A DNA stretch of 58,882 nucleotides from an uncultured Sterolibacterium sp. (GTDB lineage: Bacteria; Pseudomonadota; Gammaproteobacteria; Burkholderiales; Rhodocyclaceae), in contig CAIVDC010000045.1 of the NCBI GenBank assembly GCA_903904605.1, positions 1-58,882 on the forward strand, in the 5' to 3' direction. Positions within the stretch are counted from its first letter, which is position 1, and the number at the start of each line of letters is the position of its first letter. The notes beneath the pieces were generated by a model. The model searched no databases. It was not told the origin of the DNA and saw only the letters and a list, made by a program, of their open reading frames with translations. Below are positions 38,182 through 48,590 of this stretch, one piece after another. Both the position numbers and the translations under genes were made by a program.

Positions 38182-39366
38182 ATGAACGAAGAGTTTCAAT
38201 TCGAGACCCTGGCGGTGCGCGCCGGACAGGAGCGCAGCCAGTTCAACGAGCATTCCGAGGCGCTCTACCTCACCTCAAGCTTCGTCTTTGCGAGTGCCGG
38301 GCAAGCCGCCCGACGGTTTTCCGGCGAGGAAGAGGGCAACGTCTATTCCCGTTTCACCAATCCGACGGTGACCATGTTCCAGGAACGCCTGGCCGCGCTC
38401 GAAGGCGCCGAAGCCTGCGTCGCGACCGCTTCGGGCATGGCGGCCATCCTGGCCACGGCGATGGCGCTGCTCAAGGCGGGAGATCATGTCGTCGCCTCGC
38501 AGAGCATCTTCGGCTCGACCCAGCAGTTGTTCGGCAACATTCTCGGCAAGTTCGGCGTGCTCACCACTTTCGTCGTGGGCACCGAGCCGGCCGCCTTCCG
38601 CGCTGCGCTCACGGCGGATACGAAACTGCTGTTCATCGAGACGCCTTCCAATCCGCTCACCGAGGTCTTCGACATTGCTGCCATCGCCGAGGTGGCGCAT
38701 GCGGCGGGCGCGCTCCTGGTGGTGGACAACTGCTTCTGCACGCCGGCGCTGCAGCGCCCGCTGGCGTTCGGCGCCGATCTGGTAATTCACTCCGCCACCA
38801 AATATCTCGACGGCCAGGGCCGCGTCTTGGGCGGTGCCGTGCTCGGCAAGAAGGCTCTCACCGATGAGGTGTTCAAGTTCCTGCGCACCACCGGCCCGAC
38901 GCTGTCGGCCTTCAATGCCTGGATCATCCTGAAGGGTCTCGAAACCTTGAAGATCCGTATGGCGGCGCAGTCGGCCAATGCCATGCAACTCGCACAGTGG
39001 CTGGAAGCGCAGCCTTCGGTCGAGCGCGTGTTCTATCCCGGTCTCGCTTCGCACCCGCAGCACGCCCTGGCATTGCGCCAGCAGGCGGGCGGCGGCGCCA
39101 TCCTGTCCTTCGTGGTCAAGGGCGGGCGGGAGGCGGCCTGGCGCGTCGTCGACCACTGCAAGCTCCTGTCCATCACCGCCAATCTCGGCGATACCAAGAG
39201 CACCATCACCCATCCGGGCAGCACCACTCACGGCCGCATCACCGCCGAAGCGCGCGCCGCGGCGGGCATAGTCGAAGGACTGCTGCGCATCGCGGTGGGC
39301 CTGGAAGCGGTGTCTGACATCGAGACCGATCTCGCCGGCGGGCTGGCGTCGTCGCCAGCGTCCTGA
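38182..39366 (+). CDS. metZ: O-succinylhomoserine sulfhydrylase
   Basis: A PLP enzyme of the Cys/Met metabolism family, 394 residues, with the PLP lysine in HSATKYLDGQGR (about residue 210). The position after purF and the sequence pattern (FETLAVRAGQERSQFNEHSEALYLTSSF) indicate MetZ, which makes homocysteine directly from O-succinylhomoserine and sulfide. A cystathionine gamma-synthase role is the alternative. The upstream 49 nt hold only a weak ribosome site. Confidence 0.92.
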   Translation: MNEEFQFETLAVRAGQERSQFNEHSEALYLTSSFVFASAGQAARRFSGEEEGNVYSRFTNPTVTMFQERLAALEGAEACVATASGMAAILATAMALLKAGDHVVASQSIFGSTQQLFGNILGKFGVLTTFVVGTEPAAFRAALTADTKLLFIETPSNPLTEVFDIAAIAEVAHAAGALLVVDNCFCTPALQRPLAFGADLVIHSATKYLDGQGRVLGGAVLGKKALTDEVFKFLRTTGPTLSAFNAWIILKGLETLKIRMAAQSANAMQLAQWLEAQPSVERVFYPGLASHPQHALALRQQAGGGAILSFVVKGGREAAWRVVDHCKLLSITANLGDTKSTITHPGSTTHGRITAEARAAAGIVEGLLRIAVGLEAVSDIETDLAGGLASSPAS

Positions 39367-39391
39367 ACCGGATTGAGTACGATCGGGCGTC

Positions 39392-40876
39392 TCATCCTCC
39401 CACTGGGTCGGCGCGATTCCACCAACCGCCTCCCAGCGCCTGAAACAGTGCCGCGCTATCGGCAAGTCGGTTCGCTTGCGCCTGTACCCGATTGAGCTTC
39501 GCCTGCAGATAGGACTGTCTGGCCAGCAATAGAACTGCGCTGCTGATGTCGCCCAGTTCCTGCTGGTGTGTGGCGATGGCCAGGCTCTTTGCCGCGGCAC
39601 GCTCTGCGGCCTGCGCGGCGGCAAAAGCCCGGGTGTCCGCCTGGATGGCATGCAGCGTGTCGGCCATATCGCGAAACGCCGACAGCACGGTGCTGCGGTA
39701 CAGCGCCGCAGCCTGGTCGTAAGCCGCCTCAGCCGCCCTTTGCTGATGCAGCAAGGCGCCACCATGGAAGATCGGTTGGCTCAGGCCGCCGGCCAAGGCC
39801 CAGAATCCCGTGCCTGAGGTGAACAACTGGCCGATTTGATAGGCTGTGCTGCCGAGCGTCGCACTCAAGGTGATATTCGGCAAGCGGTTGGCCGTCGCGA
39901 CGCCAACCTGTGCGCTGGCCGAGCGCAGGGTTTCTTCCGCTGCCCGCACGTCCGGGCGTTGCTCCACGAGTTTGGAAGGCAGGCCGAGGGGCAGGGTCTG
40001 CGGCAATTGCAGCGAGGCAAGGTCGAACTGCGCATCGGTGCCGACGTTCCCTGCGTCCGGTAGCCGGCCTGCCAAGACGGTGAGCTGGTCCCTTTGCTGG
40101 GCAAGCTGCTTTTCCAGGGGCGGCAGCATGGCTTCGGCCTGGGCAAGCGCGGCTTCCTGGAAAGCGACATCCGCCGTCGCGCTTTGTCCCAGGTCATGCC
40201 CTTTCCGCACGATCTCCAGCAGCTTCCTGCTGATGCCTATGGATTCTTCTGTCGCCGCGATCTGCTCCCGCACGGAGGCTTCCTGTATCGCGGCGTTGAC
40301 CACATTGGCGGACAAACTAAGGTAGGCGGCCTCGAGCTGAAAACGCTGGAAATCGGCCTGCGCCTGCAAGGATTCGAGTCCCCGGCGCACGCCGCCGAAG
40401 ACGTCCGGAGAATAGCCGACGTTCACCTGGGCGGTATACAGATTGTAGATGGCCGCGCCATCGGCGGCACTGGATGCCAGCGTGCCGCTGGGCGTCTTCT
40501 GCCGTGTCGACTGGATATCCAGGTCGACGCTCGGGAAGAGTGCACCCTGTCCGACATGGAGCATTTCCCGGGCGCTGCGCAATGCCGCCTGCGCCGCCTG
40601 GAGATCCGGATTCGCCTTGAACGCCTGTTCGATCAAATCGTCTAGCGGCCGGGAATGGAAAAGTTCCCACCAGCGACCGGGAATATCCATGCCGGCCAGG
40701 AATTCCTGGCCACGGCTGCCGGCGATGTTGGCCGGCGCGCCGGGAACCTGAGGCAAATAGGCATCAAGGTGGGGCGCCTCGGGTCGCGTGAAGTCCGGGC
40801 CCACGGCACATCCGGCGATGGCGAGCATGATGGCCGAAGCGGCGGCGAGCGCGAGCGAGCTCGGGTATTTACGCAT
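39392..40876 (-). CDS. efflux outer-membrane factor lipoprotein (NodT/OprM type)
   Basis: The outer-membrane channel of a tripartite pump, 494 residues. A lipoprotein signal ends LAIAGC (lipid on Cys23). Two homologous OEP repeats follow, with the usual long helices (RSAREMLHVGQGALFPSVDLDIQSTRQ, later TLRSASAQVGVATANRLPNITLSATLG). ATG 40876 overlaps the end of the pump gene by 8 nt. It is the last gene of the operon and converges on metZ. Confidence 0.92.
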   Translation of the reverse strand: MRKYPSSLALAAASAIMLAIAGCAVGPDFTRPEAPHLDAYLPQVPGAPANIAGSRGQEFLAGMDIPGRWWELFHSRPLDDLIEQAFKANPDLQAAQAALRSAREMLHVGQGALFPSVDLDIQSTRQKTPSGTLASSAADGAAIYNLYTAQVNVGYSPDVFGGVRRGLESLQAQADFQRFQLEAAYLSLSANVVNAAIQEASVREQIAATEESIGISRKLLEIVRKGHDLGQSATADVAFQEAALAQAEAMLPPLEKQLAQQRDQLTVLAGRLPDAGNVGTDAQFDLASLQLPQTLPLGLPSKLVEQRPDVRAAEETLRSASAQVGVATANRLPNITLSATLGSTAYQIGQLFTSGTGFWALAGGLSQPIFHGGALLHQQRAAEAAYDQAAALYRSTVLSAFRDMADTLHAIQADTRAFAAAQAAERAAAKSLAIATHQQELGDISSAVLLLARQSYLQAKLNRVQAQANRLADSAALFQALGGGWWNRADPVGG

Positions 40877-43800
40877 CGATGTGCCCCTTGGCAAGTTGTC
40901 GCCCGGCGATCCGCTGCTCGAGGGCGAAATAGAAGGCCGGCAGGATGAACAGCGTCAGCGTCGTGGCGACGATCAGCCCCCCCACCACGACAGTGGCCAA
41001 GCCGCGCTGCACGTCGGTGCCGATGCCGGTGGCGAGCGCTGCCGGCAGCATGCCGACCGTGGCCACCGTGGCGGTCATCAGCACCGGTCGGAAACGTTCC
41101 GTTGCGCCCGACAGAACGGCTTCGTGCAAGTCCACGCCGTGCCGGCGGACCCTGTTGAAGTTGGCGACGAGAATGATGCCGTTCTGGACGGCGACGCCGA
41201 ACAGCGCGATGAAGCCCACAGCGGTCGCCACGTTCAGGGTCTGCCCGGTGACCTGCAGGGCAATGATTCCGCCCAGGGCCGCCAGCGGCACTATGCCGAG
41301 GACGAGCAGGGCCTGCCGGAGTTTCCCGAATTCGGCGTAGAGCAGGACCGACATGATGGCCAGGGCGAGGCAGAGGATGAAAGCAAACCGGGCCTGCGCC
41401 CGCTTCAGGTTCTCGAACTGCCCGGCCCATTCGAGACGGAATTCCTTCTCATCGAAATGCACCCGTTGCCGCACCTCGGCTTGCGCCTGCGCCAGGTAGC
41501 TCGACATGGCGCTGCCGTTATAGCCGATGCGGACGGTCAAGACGCGGTGTCCCATCTCGCGGGAGATGGTGCTCTCGCCCATCTTGCGCTTGATGGCGGC
41601 CACTGCCGACAGCGGGATCTGCGCGCCGCCGGCCGTGGTCAGGATGAGTCTGCCCAGGGCATCCGGGCTGTTGCGCGTTTCGGGCGAGAAGCGGGTGATC
41701 ACGCCATAGGTCCGATCCGCCACGAACACCTGGCTGACCGGCGCGCCGCCGACGCCGGTCTGGATCAGGTTGGTCACGTCGGCGACATTGATGCCGTAGC
41801 GCGCGATGGCGGCCCGGTCGATGTCGATCGCGATCTGCGGGATCGGCGGTTCCTGGAAGATCCCCGCATCCGTGGTGCCCTCGACACGCTTCAAGACTCC
41901 GACGATTTGCCCTGCCAGCTTGCGCAATTCCGCCAGGTCGTCACCGTAGATGCGCAGCACCAGCGGGCTGTGGGTGCCGCCCACGACGTCGTCCACCATG
42001 TCTGAAATCGGCTGGCTGATGCCCACGGAAAAGCCGGGCAGCTGCTGCAGTCGCGCGTTAAGACGAGCCAGGAAACTCGCCCTGGTATCCCCCTCGGGCC
42101 ACGAAGCGTAGGGCTTCAAGCCGACCGGTGCCTCGATATGCGACGGGGTCCAGGCATCGGTGCCGTCGTCGCTGCGGCCCAGTTGGGTCACTGCGTACGA
42201 GACTTCCGGAAACTCCCGGAGTGTGCGGCGCAGCGTTGTGGCCATCTCGCTCGCCTTGTCGAGCGACAGGCCGGTGGGCAATTGGACTTGCAGCCATAGG
42301 GTGCCCTCGTCGAGGCTGGGCAGGAATTCCCGGCCCGTCGTCACGCCCAGTCCGAGCACGGCGGCGATGCCGGCCAGCGCAATGGCATAGGCGATCACCG
42401 GCCGGCCCAGGAGACCGGCCAAAGCGTGGCGGTAACGCGCCTGGAGCCATTCCAGAAGACGGTTGTGGACCATCCGGCGCGGCTTGCGGAAGGCCATATA
42501 GGCCAGCGCCGGGATCAGCGTCAGCGTCGTCAGCAGCGCACCGAGCAGCGCGTAGCCCACGGTGTACGCCATCGGAGCAACGAGCCGGGCTTCGGCGCGC
42601 TCGAATGCGAACAGGGGCAGGTAGGCGGTGATGATGATCAGGGTCGCGAAAATCATCGGACGCGCGACCTGCAGCGTCGCCGCGCGGACGTCGCCCGGGC
42701 TGAGCGCCTCGGCCGGCTTCGCCTCCCTGCGCCGCAGAATCGCTTCGGTGACCACGATTGCGCCGTCGACGATGATGCCGAAATCGATGGCACCCAGGGA
42801 GAACAGGTTGGCCGGCATGTTCATCAGGTTCATGATGATGAATACCGCGGCCAGGGCGAGCGGGATGGTCGCGGCCGCAATCAGGGCGCTGCGCGGGCTG
42901 CCGAGAAACAGGAGCAACACGATGCAGACCAGGCCGATACCTTCCAGCACCGTGTGCGAGACTTTGCTGACCGTCGCCTGGACGAGATCGTCCCGGTCGA
43001 TATAGGGGACGATGCGCACGTCCTGGGCAGCAAGCTGTTTGTTCAACTCGTCCACCTTGGCGTGCACCCCCTTGAGCATTTGCGACGCGTTTTCGTACTT
43101 GAGCAGCAGGACGATGCCTTCTATCGTGTCGGGATTGCCGTTCTTGCCCAGGATGCCCTGCCGCTCCTGATGGCCGTACTGGAGTTTGCCCAGATCGCGC
43201 AGAAACACCGGGACGCCCCTGGTCTGCTTGACCACGATGTTGCCGAGGTCGGCCAGGCTGCGCACCATGCCGATGCCGCGTATCACATAGCTTTGTTCCC
43301 CCAGCGCGATCCGGCTGCCGCCGGCATTGGCGCTGTTGTTGTCGATGGCCGCGGTGACGTCGCTCAAGGCGAGCCCGAAGCGCTGCAACTGCATCGGGTC
43401 GAGTTGCAGTTCATATTCCTTGGTGAAGCCGCCGAAATTGTCCACCTCGGCCACACCGGCCACCTGCTGCAGCGCAGGAATCACCTTCCAGCGCTGAAGT
43501 TCGGACAGCTCCAGCAGATTGCGGCTGCCGGACTCCAGGGTATAGCGGTAGATCTCACCCGTCGGCGCCGTCACCGAGCCCAGGCCCGGCTGGGCGCCAG
43601 CGGGCAGGGTCACTGCGCCGATGCGCTCCAGGATGCGCTGACGCACCCAGTAGTCCTCTGCGCCGTCGCGAAACACCATGGAGATCAGGGACAGGCCAAA
43701 GGTGCTGCTCGAGCGCATGCTGACCAGCCCGGGCGTGCCGGCCAGGGCGCGCTCCAGGGGCATGGTGATTTGCTGTTCAATCTCCTCGGCCGCCAGGCCC

Positions 43801-43961
43801 GGAGCCTGTGTGGTCACCCGCTCGGCGAGGTCGCTGATGTCGGGATAGGCCTCGACGGTCATCCGGGTCCAGGAATGGTAGCCGAAGAGGGCAGCGAGCA
43901 AGGCCACCAGGATCACCACGTTGCGCCGGCGCAGACAAAGGGCGATGAGACGGTCAATCAT
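40869..43961 (-). CDS. heavy-metal RND efflux pump (CzcA family)
   Basis: The 1030-residue proton-driven inner-membrane pump of a tripartite system. The transmembrane-4 motif DFGIIVDGAIVVTE places D393, D399 and E406 at the same spacing as CzcA D402, D408 and E415, which points to divalent cations such as zinc, cobalt or cadmium rather than CusA-type monovalent copper. The CzcA-like N-terminus RNVVILVALLAALFGYHSW is present. The start MIDRLIALCLRRR overlaps the fusion-protein gene by 8 nt. The actual substrate is inferred from one motif. Confidence 0.92.
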   Translation of the reverse strand: MIDRLIALCLRRRNVVILVALLAALFGYHSWTRMTVEAYPDISDLAERVTTQAPGLAAEEIEQQITMPLERALAGTPGLVSMRSSSTFGLSLISMVFRDGAEDYWVRQRILERIGAVTLPAGAQPGLGSVTAPTGEIYRYTLESGSRNLLELSELQRWKVIPALQQVAGVAEVDNFGGFTKEYELQLDPMQLQRFGLALSDVTAAIDNNSANAGGSRIALGEQSYVIRGIGMVRSLADLGNIVVKQTRGVPVFLRDLGKLQYGHQERQGILGKNGNPDTIEGIVLLLKYENASQMLKGVHAKVDELNKQLAAQDVRIVPYIDRDDLVQATVSKVSHTVLEGIGLVCIVLLLFLGSPRSALIAAATIPLALAAVFIIMNLMNMPANLFSLGAIDFGIIVDGAIVVTEAILRRREAKPAEALSPGDVRAATLQVARPMIFATLIIITAYLPLFAFERAEARLVAPMAYTVGYALLGALLTTLTLIPALAYMAFRKPRRMVHNRLLEWLQARYRHALAGLLGRPVIAYAIALAGIAAVLGLGVTTGREFLPSLDEGTLWLQVQLPTGLSLDKASEMATTLRRTLREFPEVSYAVTQLGRSDDGTDAWTPSHIEAPVGLKPYASWPEGDTRASFLARLNARLQQLPGFSVGISQPISDMVDDVVGGTHSPLVLRIYGDDLAELRKLAGQIVGVLKRVEGTTDAGIFQEPPIPQIAIDIDRAAIARYGINVADVTNLIQTGVGGAPVSQVFVADRTYGVITRFSPETRNSPDALGRLILTTAGGAQIPLSAVAAIKRKMGESTISREMGHRVLTVRIGYNGSAMSSYLAQAQAEVRQRVHFDEKEFRLEWAGQFENLKRAQARFAFILCLALAIMSVLLYAEFGKLRQALLVLGIVPLAALGGIIALQVTGQTLNVATAVGFIALFGVAVQNGIILVANFNRVRRHGVDLHEAVLSGATERFRPVLMTATVATVGMLPAALATGIGTDVQRGLATVVVGGLIVATTLTLFILPAFYFALEQRIAGRQLAKGHIDA

Positions 43962-45117
43962 TGAGCAGCACCGCACCTTTGACGATAATGCGCTGTCCCG
44001 GCGTCAGGCCTTGCACAATGTGCACCCGCTCGCCCTCGTCGAAGCCGATCTCGACGCTGCGGCGCTCGAAGGTCCAGGGCGCGACCTCGACGAATATTGT
44101 CGTGTGGTCGTTGTTCATGAGCAGGGCGGAACCCGGCACTGAGATCTGCGCCGCCTCCGGAATCGTGAAGTTCGCGCTGGCGAACATATTCGGCTTGAAT
44201 CTGCCGTCGCGGTTGTCAAAGGCAATGCGCACCTTGCTGCTGCGCGTATCCGGGTCTAGGACGGCGCTGACGAACGAGACGGTTCCGGTGAAGATTTCTC
44301 CCGGGTAGGCGGGCAGGGTGACGGCGACAGTTTGCCCCTTGGCCACGAAGGCAAGCGAATTCTCCGGAACGTTGGCGGTGAACCAGATCGAATCGAGATT
44401 GGCGACGGTCATGAGCGGCGCGCTCGGATCGTTGGCATACGTTCCCGGGGCGGCGGACAAGGCCGTGACATCGCCGGACATCGGGGAATTCAGTACCAGC
44501 ATTTGGCTGCCCCCTGTTGCGCTGCCTCCGATCGCCTTGATCCGCGCCTCCGCCCGACGAAATTCCTCGTTAGCTTGCGTGTAGTTGCTTTCTGCCTGCT
44601 CAACGTCCTTGCTCGCCCCACCCCCGGCATCAAGCACCTGGCGAGCGCGCTCAATCGCGCGCTTGCTCAACTGCAGGACGTCACGGGCCTTGTCGAGGTC
44701 GGATGCCGCCTGCGCGAAATCACCGGAAGCGAGGACGGCAAGCTCCTGGCCCTTTTTCACATGATCCCCCAGGCGCACCTTCAACTCGACGACTTTGCCC
44801 GTGACCGGCGGCAGGATGCTGGCAGTCCTTGCCGGATCTGCCTCTACGCTGGCCGGAACCATCAGGAAGCGTGGCGTCGCCCGCACAGTGGCGGCCTGCA
44901 CATTGATCTGCGAGCGGATGGGAGAACGCTCCGGCACGATGATCTGATCGCCTTTGCGGATCAGCCCTACGGACGCCGGCACGCTGACTTCCGCGGACTG
45001 CGCAACGCCGTGGTCCATTGCGAGCCATAGCGCAGTGCCTAGGCCGGCCGTCGACACAAGAACTCCTGCCGTGGCGGCCGTTCGTTTTCGCCGCAACATT
45101 CTTTCCAAATAGCTCAT
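43954..45117 (-). CDS. RND efflux periplasmic adaptor (CzcB-like)
   Basis: The membrane-fusion subunit, 387 residues. An N-terminal anchor (about 15-35) is followed by a lipoyl-like half (VTGKVVELKVRLGDHVKKGQELAVL), a helical hairpin (about 135-195), a second lipoyl half (LNSPMSGDVTAL) and a beta-barrel domain. No histidine-rich metal-binding tail is present, unlike CzcB itself. GGGAGCGG precedes the ATG. First gene of the efflux operon. Confidence 0.9.
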   Translation of the reverse strand: MSYLERMLRRKRTAATAGVLVSTAGLGTALWLAMDHGVAQSAEVSVPASVGLIRKGDQIIVPERSPIRSQINVQAATVRATPRFLMVPASVEADPARTASILPPVTGKVVELKVRLGDHVKKGQELAVLASGDFAQAASDLDKARDVLQLSKRAIERARQVLDAGGGASKDVEQAESNYTQANEEFRRAEARIKAIGGSATGGSQMLVLNSPMSGDVTALSAAPGTYANDPSAPLMTVANLDSIWFTANVPENSLAFVAKGQTVAVTLPAYPGEIFTGTVSFVSAVLDPDTRSSKVRIAFDNRDGRFKPNMFASANFTIPEAAQISVPGSALLMNNDHTTIFVEVAPWTFERRSVEIGFDEGERVHIVQGLTPGQRIIVKGAVLLND

Positions 45118-45502
45118 CGATTACCGCTCCCAAGTGTGATGCTAGGCAGGAGCGTAAACGAGAAGCATTCGCATTACAAGGTCTTTCGCCCGGAATTCGA
45201 GAAAGTCGGCGCGACCGGAACCGGCGCGGACCGCCGCTGCCGAAGCGCGGATCGGGCTGCCGTCCGCACTTAGCACGAGTTCGGGGGGCGAACGGGGAAA
45301 TCCGCTAAGGCACCGAGATTGGCAAATAGGCGAGCAGCAAGCTCGCTGAACTGATACACTGCGCGCCGCGCGGTCTTCCAATCAGTCTGCCTGCCGCGTG
45401 CCGCGTTTAGATTCTCTTTCCGCGTCTCACCCCGTAAGCGATTTCGCCTAGACTGGTTCGTGCCAAGCAGTGCACCCGAAGGCGGAGTCCAGGAGTCACT
45501 CC
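45118..45502. other. divergent spacer of 385 nt between efflux operon and rhlE
   Basis: No gene is convincing here. A minus-strand frame at 45142-45381 has no ribosome site and no family resemblance. The spacer should hold both promoters; the only dyad-like signal is a Fur-like element near the efflux operon. Confidence 0.5.
45159..45173 (-). promoter_or_regulatory. weak Fur-like box upstream of the efflux operon
   Basis: CGAGAAGCATTCGCA agrees with the 7-1-7 Fur pattern TGATAAT-N-ATTATCA at 9 of 14 positions. It is 42-56 nt upstream of the adaptor gene start, a position where a metal-dependent repressor would act. The match is below what one would call secure. Confidence 0.3.
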
Positions 45503-46798
45503 ATGAGCTTTTCCAATCTCGGCCTTCGCGCCGAACTTCTCCGTGCTATTGCCGAAGAAGGCTACGACACGCCCACCCCGATCCAGGCGCAGGCAATTCC
45601 CGTTGTCCTGGCTGGCCGCGACCTGATGGCTGCGGCCCAGACCGGCACCGGCAAGACCGCCGGCTTCACCCTGCCCATCCTGCAGATTCTCAGCACTCGC
45701 GCCGCTACATCGCGCGTCAAGCCGCGCGTCCTGGTCTTGACCCCGACGCGCGAACTCGCGGCCCAGGTGGAGGAGAGCGTGCGCACCTACGGTCGTCACC
45801 TGCCGCTGAAGTCGCTGGCGATATTCGGCGGCGTCGGCTTGGTGCCGCAGATCCGGGCGCTGAAATCCGGCGTCGATATCCTGGTGGCCACGCCTGGCCG
45901 CCTGCTCGACCATCTCAGTCAGCGGAATGCCGATCTTTCCGGCGTCGAGATCCTGGTCCTGGACGAGGCCGACCGCATGCTCGACATGGGCTTTATTCCC
46001 GACATCAAGAAGATCATCGCGCTGATCCCGAAGCAGAAGCAGACCCTGTTCTTTTCGGCAACCTTCTCCGACGACATCCGCGGCCTGGCGGCGAGCTTCC
46101 TGCACAACCCGCAGTTGGTCGAAGTGGCCAGCCGCAACGCCACCGCCGACAATGTCCAGCAGCGCGTCTACCATGTCGATAAGAGCCGCAAGCGCGATCT
46201 CTTGATCCAACTGATCAATGACCACCAGTGGCACCAGGTGCTGGTTTTCACCCGCACCAAGCACGGCGCCAACACCCTGGCCGAGAAACTGGAAAACGCC
46301 GGTATCCGCTCCGCCGCGATCCACGGCAACAAGAGCCAGGGCGCGCGCACCAAGGCACTGGCCGACTTCAAAAGCCTGAAGCTCAACGTGCTGGTGGCGA
46401 CCGATATTGCGGCGCGCGGCCTGGACATCGATCAGCTGCCCCATGTGGTGAACTACGAACTGCCCAACGTTCCGGAAGACTACGTGCACCGCATCGGCCG
46501 CACTGCCCGTGCCGGCGCCAGCGGCCAGGCGGCGTCCCTGGTGTGCGTGGACGAGCACACCCTGCTGCGCGACATCGAACGTTTATTAAAGCGCGACATC
46601 GAGAAGGTGGCTGTGCCCGGCTTTGAGCCCGATCCGTCGATCCGTGCCGAGCCGATCGAAAACGGCCGTCGCGGCCAGTCGCGGCCGCCCAGTCGCAGCC
46701 GCAGTACGCCTCCGGGCGCGAGCCGAAGCCAGCCCGCCAGGGGCACCGCCTCGCGGCAGAACGCCCCGACACACCATTCGGGTTTCAGGGGCCGTTAA
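45503..46798 (+). CDS. rhlE: DEAD-box RNA helicase, RhlE type
   Basis: A 431-residue ATP-dependent RNA helicase. Q motif (F4 and TPIQAQAIP), Walker A AQTGTGKT (45-52), DEAD at about 152, SAT, and [10 protein letters not shown] (about 330) are all present. The basic, Arg/Ser/Pro-rich tail after residue 385 is typical of RhlE. AGGAG lies 6 nt before ATG 45503. Its 3-prime end overlaps the converging recQ by 14 nt. Confidence 0.93.
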   Translation: MSFSNLGLRAELLRAIAEEGYDTPTPIQAQAIPVVLAGRDLMAAAQTGTGKTAGFTLPILQILSTRAATSRVKPRVLVLTPTRELAAQVEESVRTYGRHLPLKSLAIFGGVGLVPQIRALKSGVDILVATPGRLLDHLSQRNADLSGVEILVLDEADRMLDMGFIPDIKKIIALIPKQKQTLFFSATFSDDIRGLAASFLHNPQLVEVASRNATADNVQQRVYHVDKSRKRDLLIQLINDHQWHQVLVFTRTKHGANTLAEKLENAGIRSAAIHGNKSQGARTKALADFKSLKLNVLVATDIAARGLDIDQLPHVVNYELPNVPEDYVHRIGRTARAGASGQAASLVCVDEHTLLRDIERLLKRDIEKVAVPGFEPDPSIRAEPIENGRRGQSRPPSRSRSTPPGASRSQPARGTASRQNAPTHHSGFRGR

Positions 46799-48590
46799 TC
46801 ACGTCGAGCAAGGCGGCGCCATAGCGCGCCGCCTTGGCTTCGCCGATACCGCTGACCTGCAACAGAGCGGCAGTGTCGCGCGGCTTGGCCTCGGCCAGTT
46901 CGCTCAGCGTCCGGTCGTGGAGAATGACATAGGCTGGTACGCCTTGATCCCGCGCCGTTTGCGCGCGCCATTTGCGCAGTTCCTCGAACAGCGGGCCGTC
47001 CCGGCTCGCACGAGGCCCCTGCATGACCCTGGCGCGCAGCGATTTGTCGTGCTTCTTGCCCTGTTCGCGCAGCATCATCGTGGCTTCGCCTTTCAACACC
47101 GGCCGCGCCGCATCGGTCAGCATCAGGCCGCCGAAGCGCTGGGGGTCCGCGTGGAGCAGACCCGCCGCGAGCAGTTGCCTTGCGACGGCGCGCCAGCCCG
47201 CGTCGTCTAGCTCTGCGCCAACGCCGAAGGTCGGCAAGCGATCATGCCCCAACTGCGTGACCTTTTCCGTCGCCCGGCCTCGCAGCACGTCGATCAGATG
47301 GCCTGCACCAAAGCGCTGACCGGTTCGCAGCGCCGCGGATAGCAGCTTCCGAACGGCCACCGTGCCGTCCCAAAGCCTAGGCGGATCAATGCAGGTGTCG
47401 CAGTTGCCGCAGGCCGGGGTCGTCTCGCCGAAGTAATTGAGCAGCAGGCTGCGCCGGCAGCCGGCCGTCTCGCAAAAAGCCAGCATGGCATCGAGCTTCT
47501 GCCGCTCGATGTGTTTTTGCTCGATCGGGGCGGCGGACTCCTCGATACGCATCCGGTGTATCACCACGTCGTTGAGGCCGTAAGTCATCCAGGCCTCTGC
47601 CGGCTCCCCATCACGGCCGGCGCGGCCGGTCTCCTGGTAATAGGCCTCCAGGCTCTTGGGCAGGTCGAGATGGACGACGAAGCGCACGTCGGGCTTGTCT
47701 ATGCCCATGCCGAAAGCGATGGTCGCGACCATGATGATGGCTTCCTCGCGGACGAAGCGCTGCTGGTGCTCGCGCCGCTGGTCAGCAGCCATCCCGGCAT
47801 GGTAAGGAAGCGCGGCGATGCCCAGGCCGGAGAGCCACAGCGCCGTCTCGTCGACCTTCTTGCGCGACAGGCAATAGACGATGCCCGATTCGTCGCGGTG
47901 CCGGGCGAGAAAACTTTGAAGTTGTTTTCGCGTCTGTCCGGTCTCGCGTTCGACGATGGCGTAACGGATGTTTGGCCGATCGAAGCTGGCGACGAAGGTC
48001 CTGGCCGAATCGAGTCCGAGACGCGACCTGATCTCGCCGCGGGTCAGGGTGTCGGCGGTGGCGGTCAGCGCAATACGAGGTACCGCAGGGTAGCGCTGAT
48101 GCAACACCGACAGCTGAATATACTCCGGGCGAAAATCGTGGCCCCATTGCGAGACGCAGTGTGCCTCGTCGATGGCGAACAGGGCGATTTGCCCAGCCGC
48201 CGAGATCCGGTCGAGCAGTCCCAGGAAGCGCTCGGTCAATAGACGCTCCGGGGCGACATAGAGCAGATCCAGTTCTCCCCGCAACAAGCGTCCTTCGGTC
48301 GCGCCAGCCGTCTCGAAATCCTGCGAAGAGTTTACGAATGCCGCGCGCACGCCGGCCTGCAACAACGCGTCGACCTGATCCTGCATCAGCGCGATCAGGG
48401 GCGAAACGACGATGCCGCAGCCCGGCCTGATCAGGGCCGGGATCTGATAGCACAAAGACTTGCCGCCGCCGGTCGGCATCAGCACTAGGGCGTCATGGCC
48501 TGCGACCATGTGCTGCACTATCTCACTTTGGGCGCCGCGGAAGGCACTGAAGCCAAATACCGAGCGCAGAAGGTCGAGACCGCTGGGCAT
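46785..48590 (-). CDS. recQ: ATP-dependent DNA helicase RecQ
   Basis: A 3-prime to 5-prime DNA helicase of 601 residues with full RecQ architecture: Walker A PTGGGKS (39-45), DEAH near 139, the four-cysteine zinc-binding subdomain ([12 protein letters not shown] through CGNCDTC, about 373-397), winged helix and a C-terminal HRDC domain (about 520-596). It overlaps lpxH by one base at its start and rhlE by 14 nt at its end. Confidence 0.96.
   Translation of the reverse strand: MPSGLDLLRSVFGFSAFRGAQSEIVQHMVAGHDALVLMPTGGGKSLCYQIPALIRPGCGIVVSPLIALMQDQVDALLQAGVRAAFVNSSQDFETAGATEGRLLRGELDLLYVAPERLLTERFLGLLDRISAAGQIALFAIDEAHCVSQWGHDFRPEYIQLSVLHQRYPAVPRIALTATADTLTRGEIRSRLGLDSARTFVASFDRPNIRYAIVERETGQTRKQLQSFLARHRDESGIVYCLSRKKVDETALWLSGLGIAALPYHAGMAADQRREHQQRFVREEAIIMVATIAFGMGIDKPDVRFVVHLDLPKSLEAYYQETGRAGRDGEPAEAWMTYGLNDVVIHRMRIEESAAPIEQKHIERQKLDAMLAFCETAGCRRSLLLNYFGETTPACGNCDTCIDPPRLWDGTVAVRKLLSAALRTGQRFGAGHLIDVLRGRATEKVTQLGHDRLPTFGVGAELDDAGWRAVARQLLAAGLLHADPQRFGGLMLTDAARPVLKGEATMMLREQGKKHDKSLRARVMQGPRASRDGPLFEELRKWRAQTARDQGVPAYVILHDRTLSELAEAKPRDTAALLQVSGIGEAKAARYGAALLDVINGP

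Noticed and set aside
42426..43964. 512-codon plus-strand frame opposite the RND pump
   Set aside because: Composition is typical of antisense to a transporter and nothing in it is recognisable.
45142..45381. 79-codon minus-strand frame in the efflux-rhlE spacer
   Set aside because: No ribosome site, odd composition and no similarity that I can recognise.
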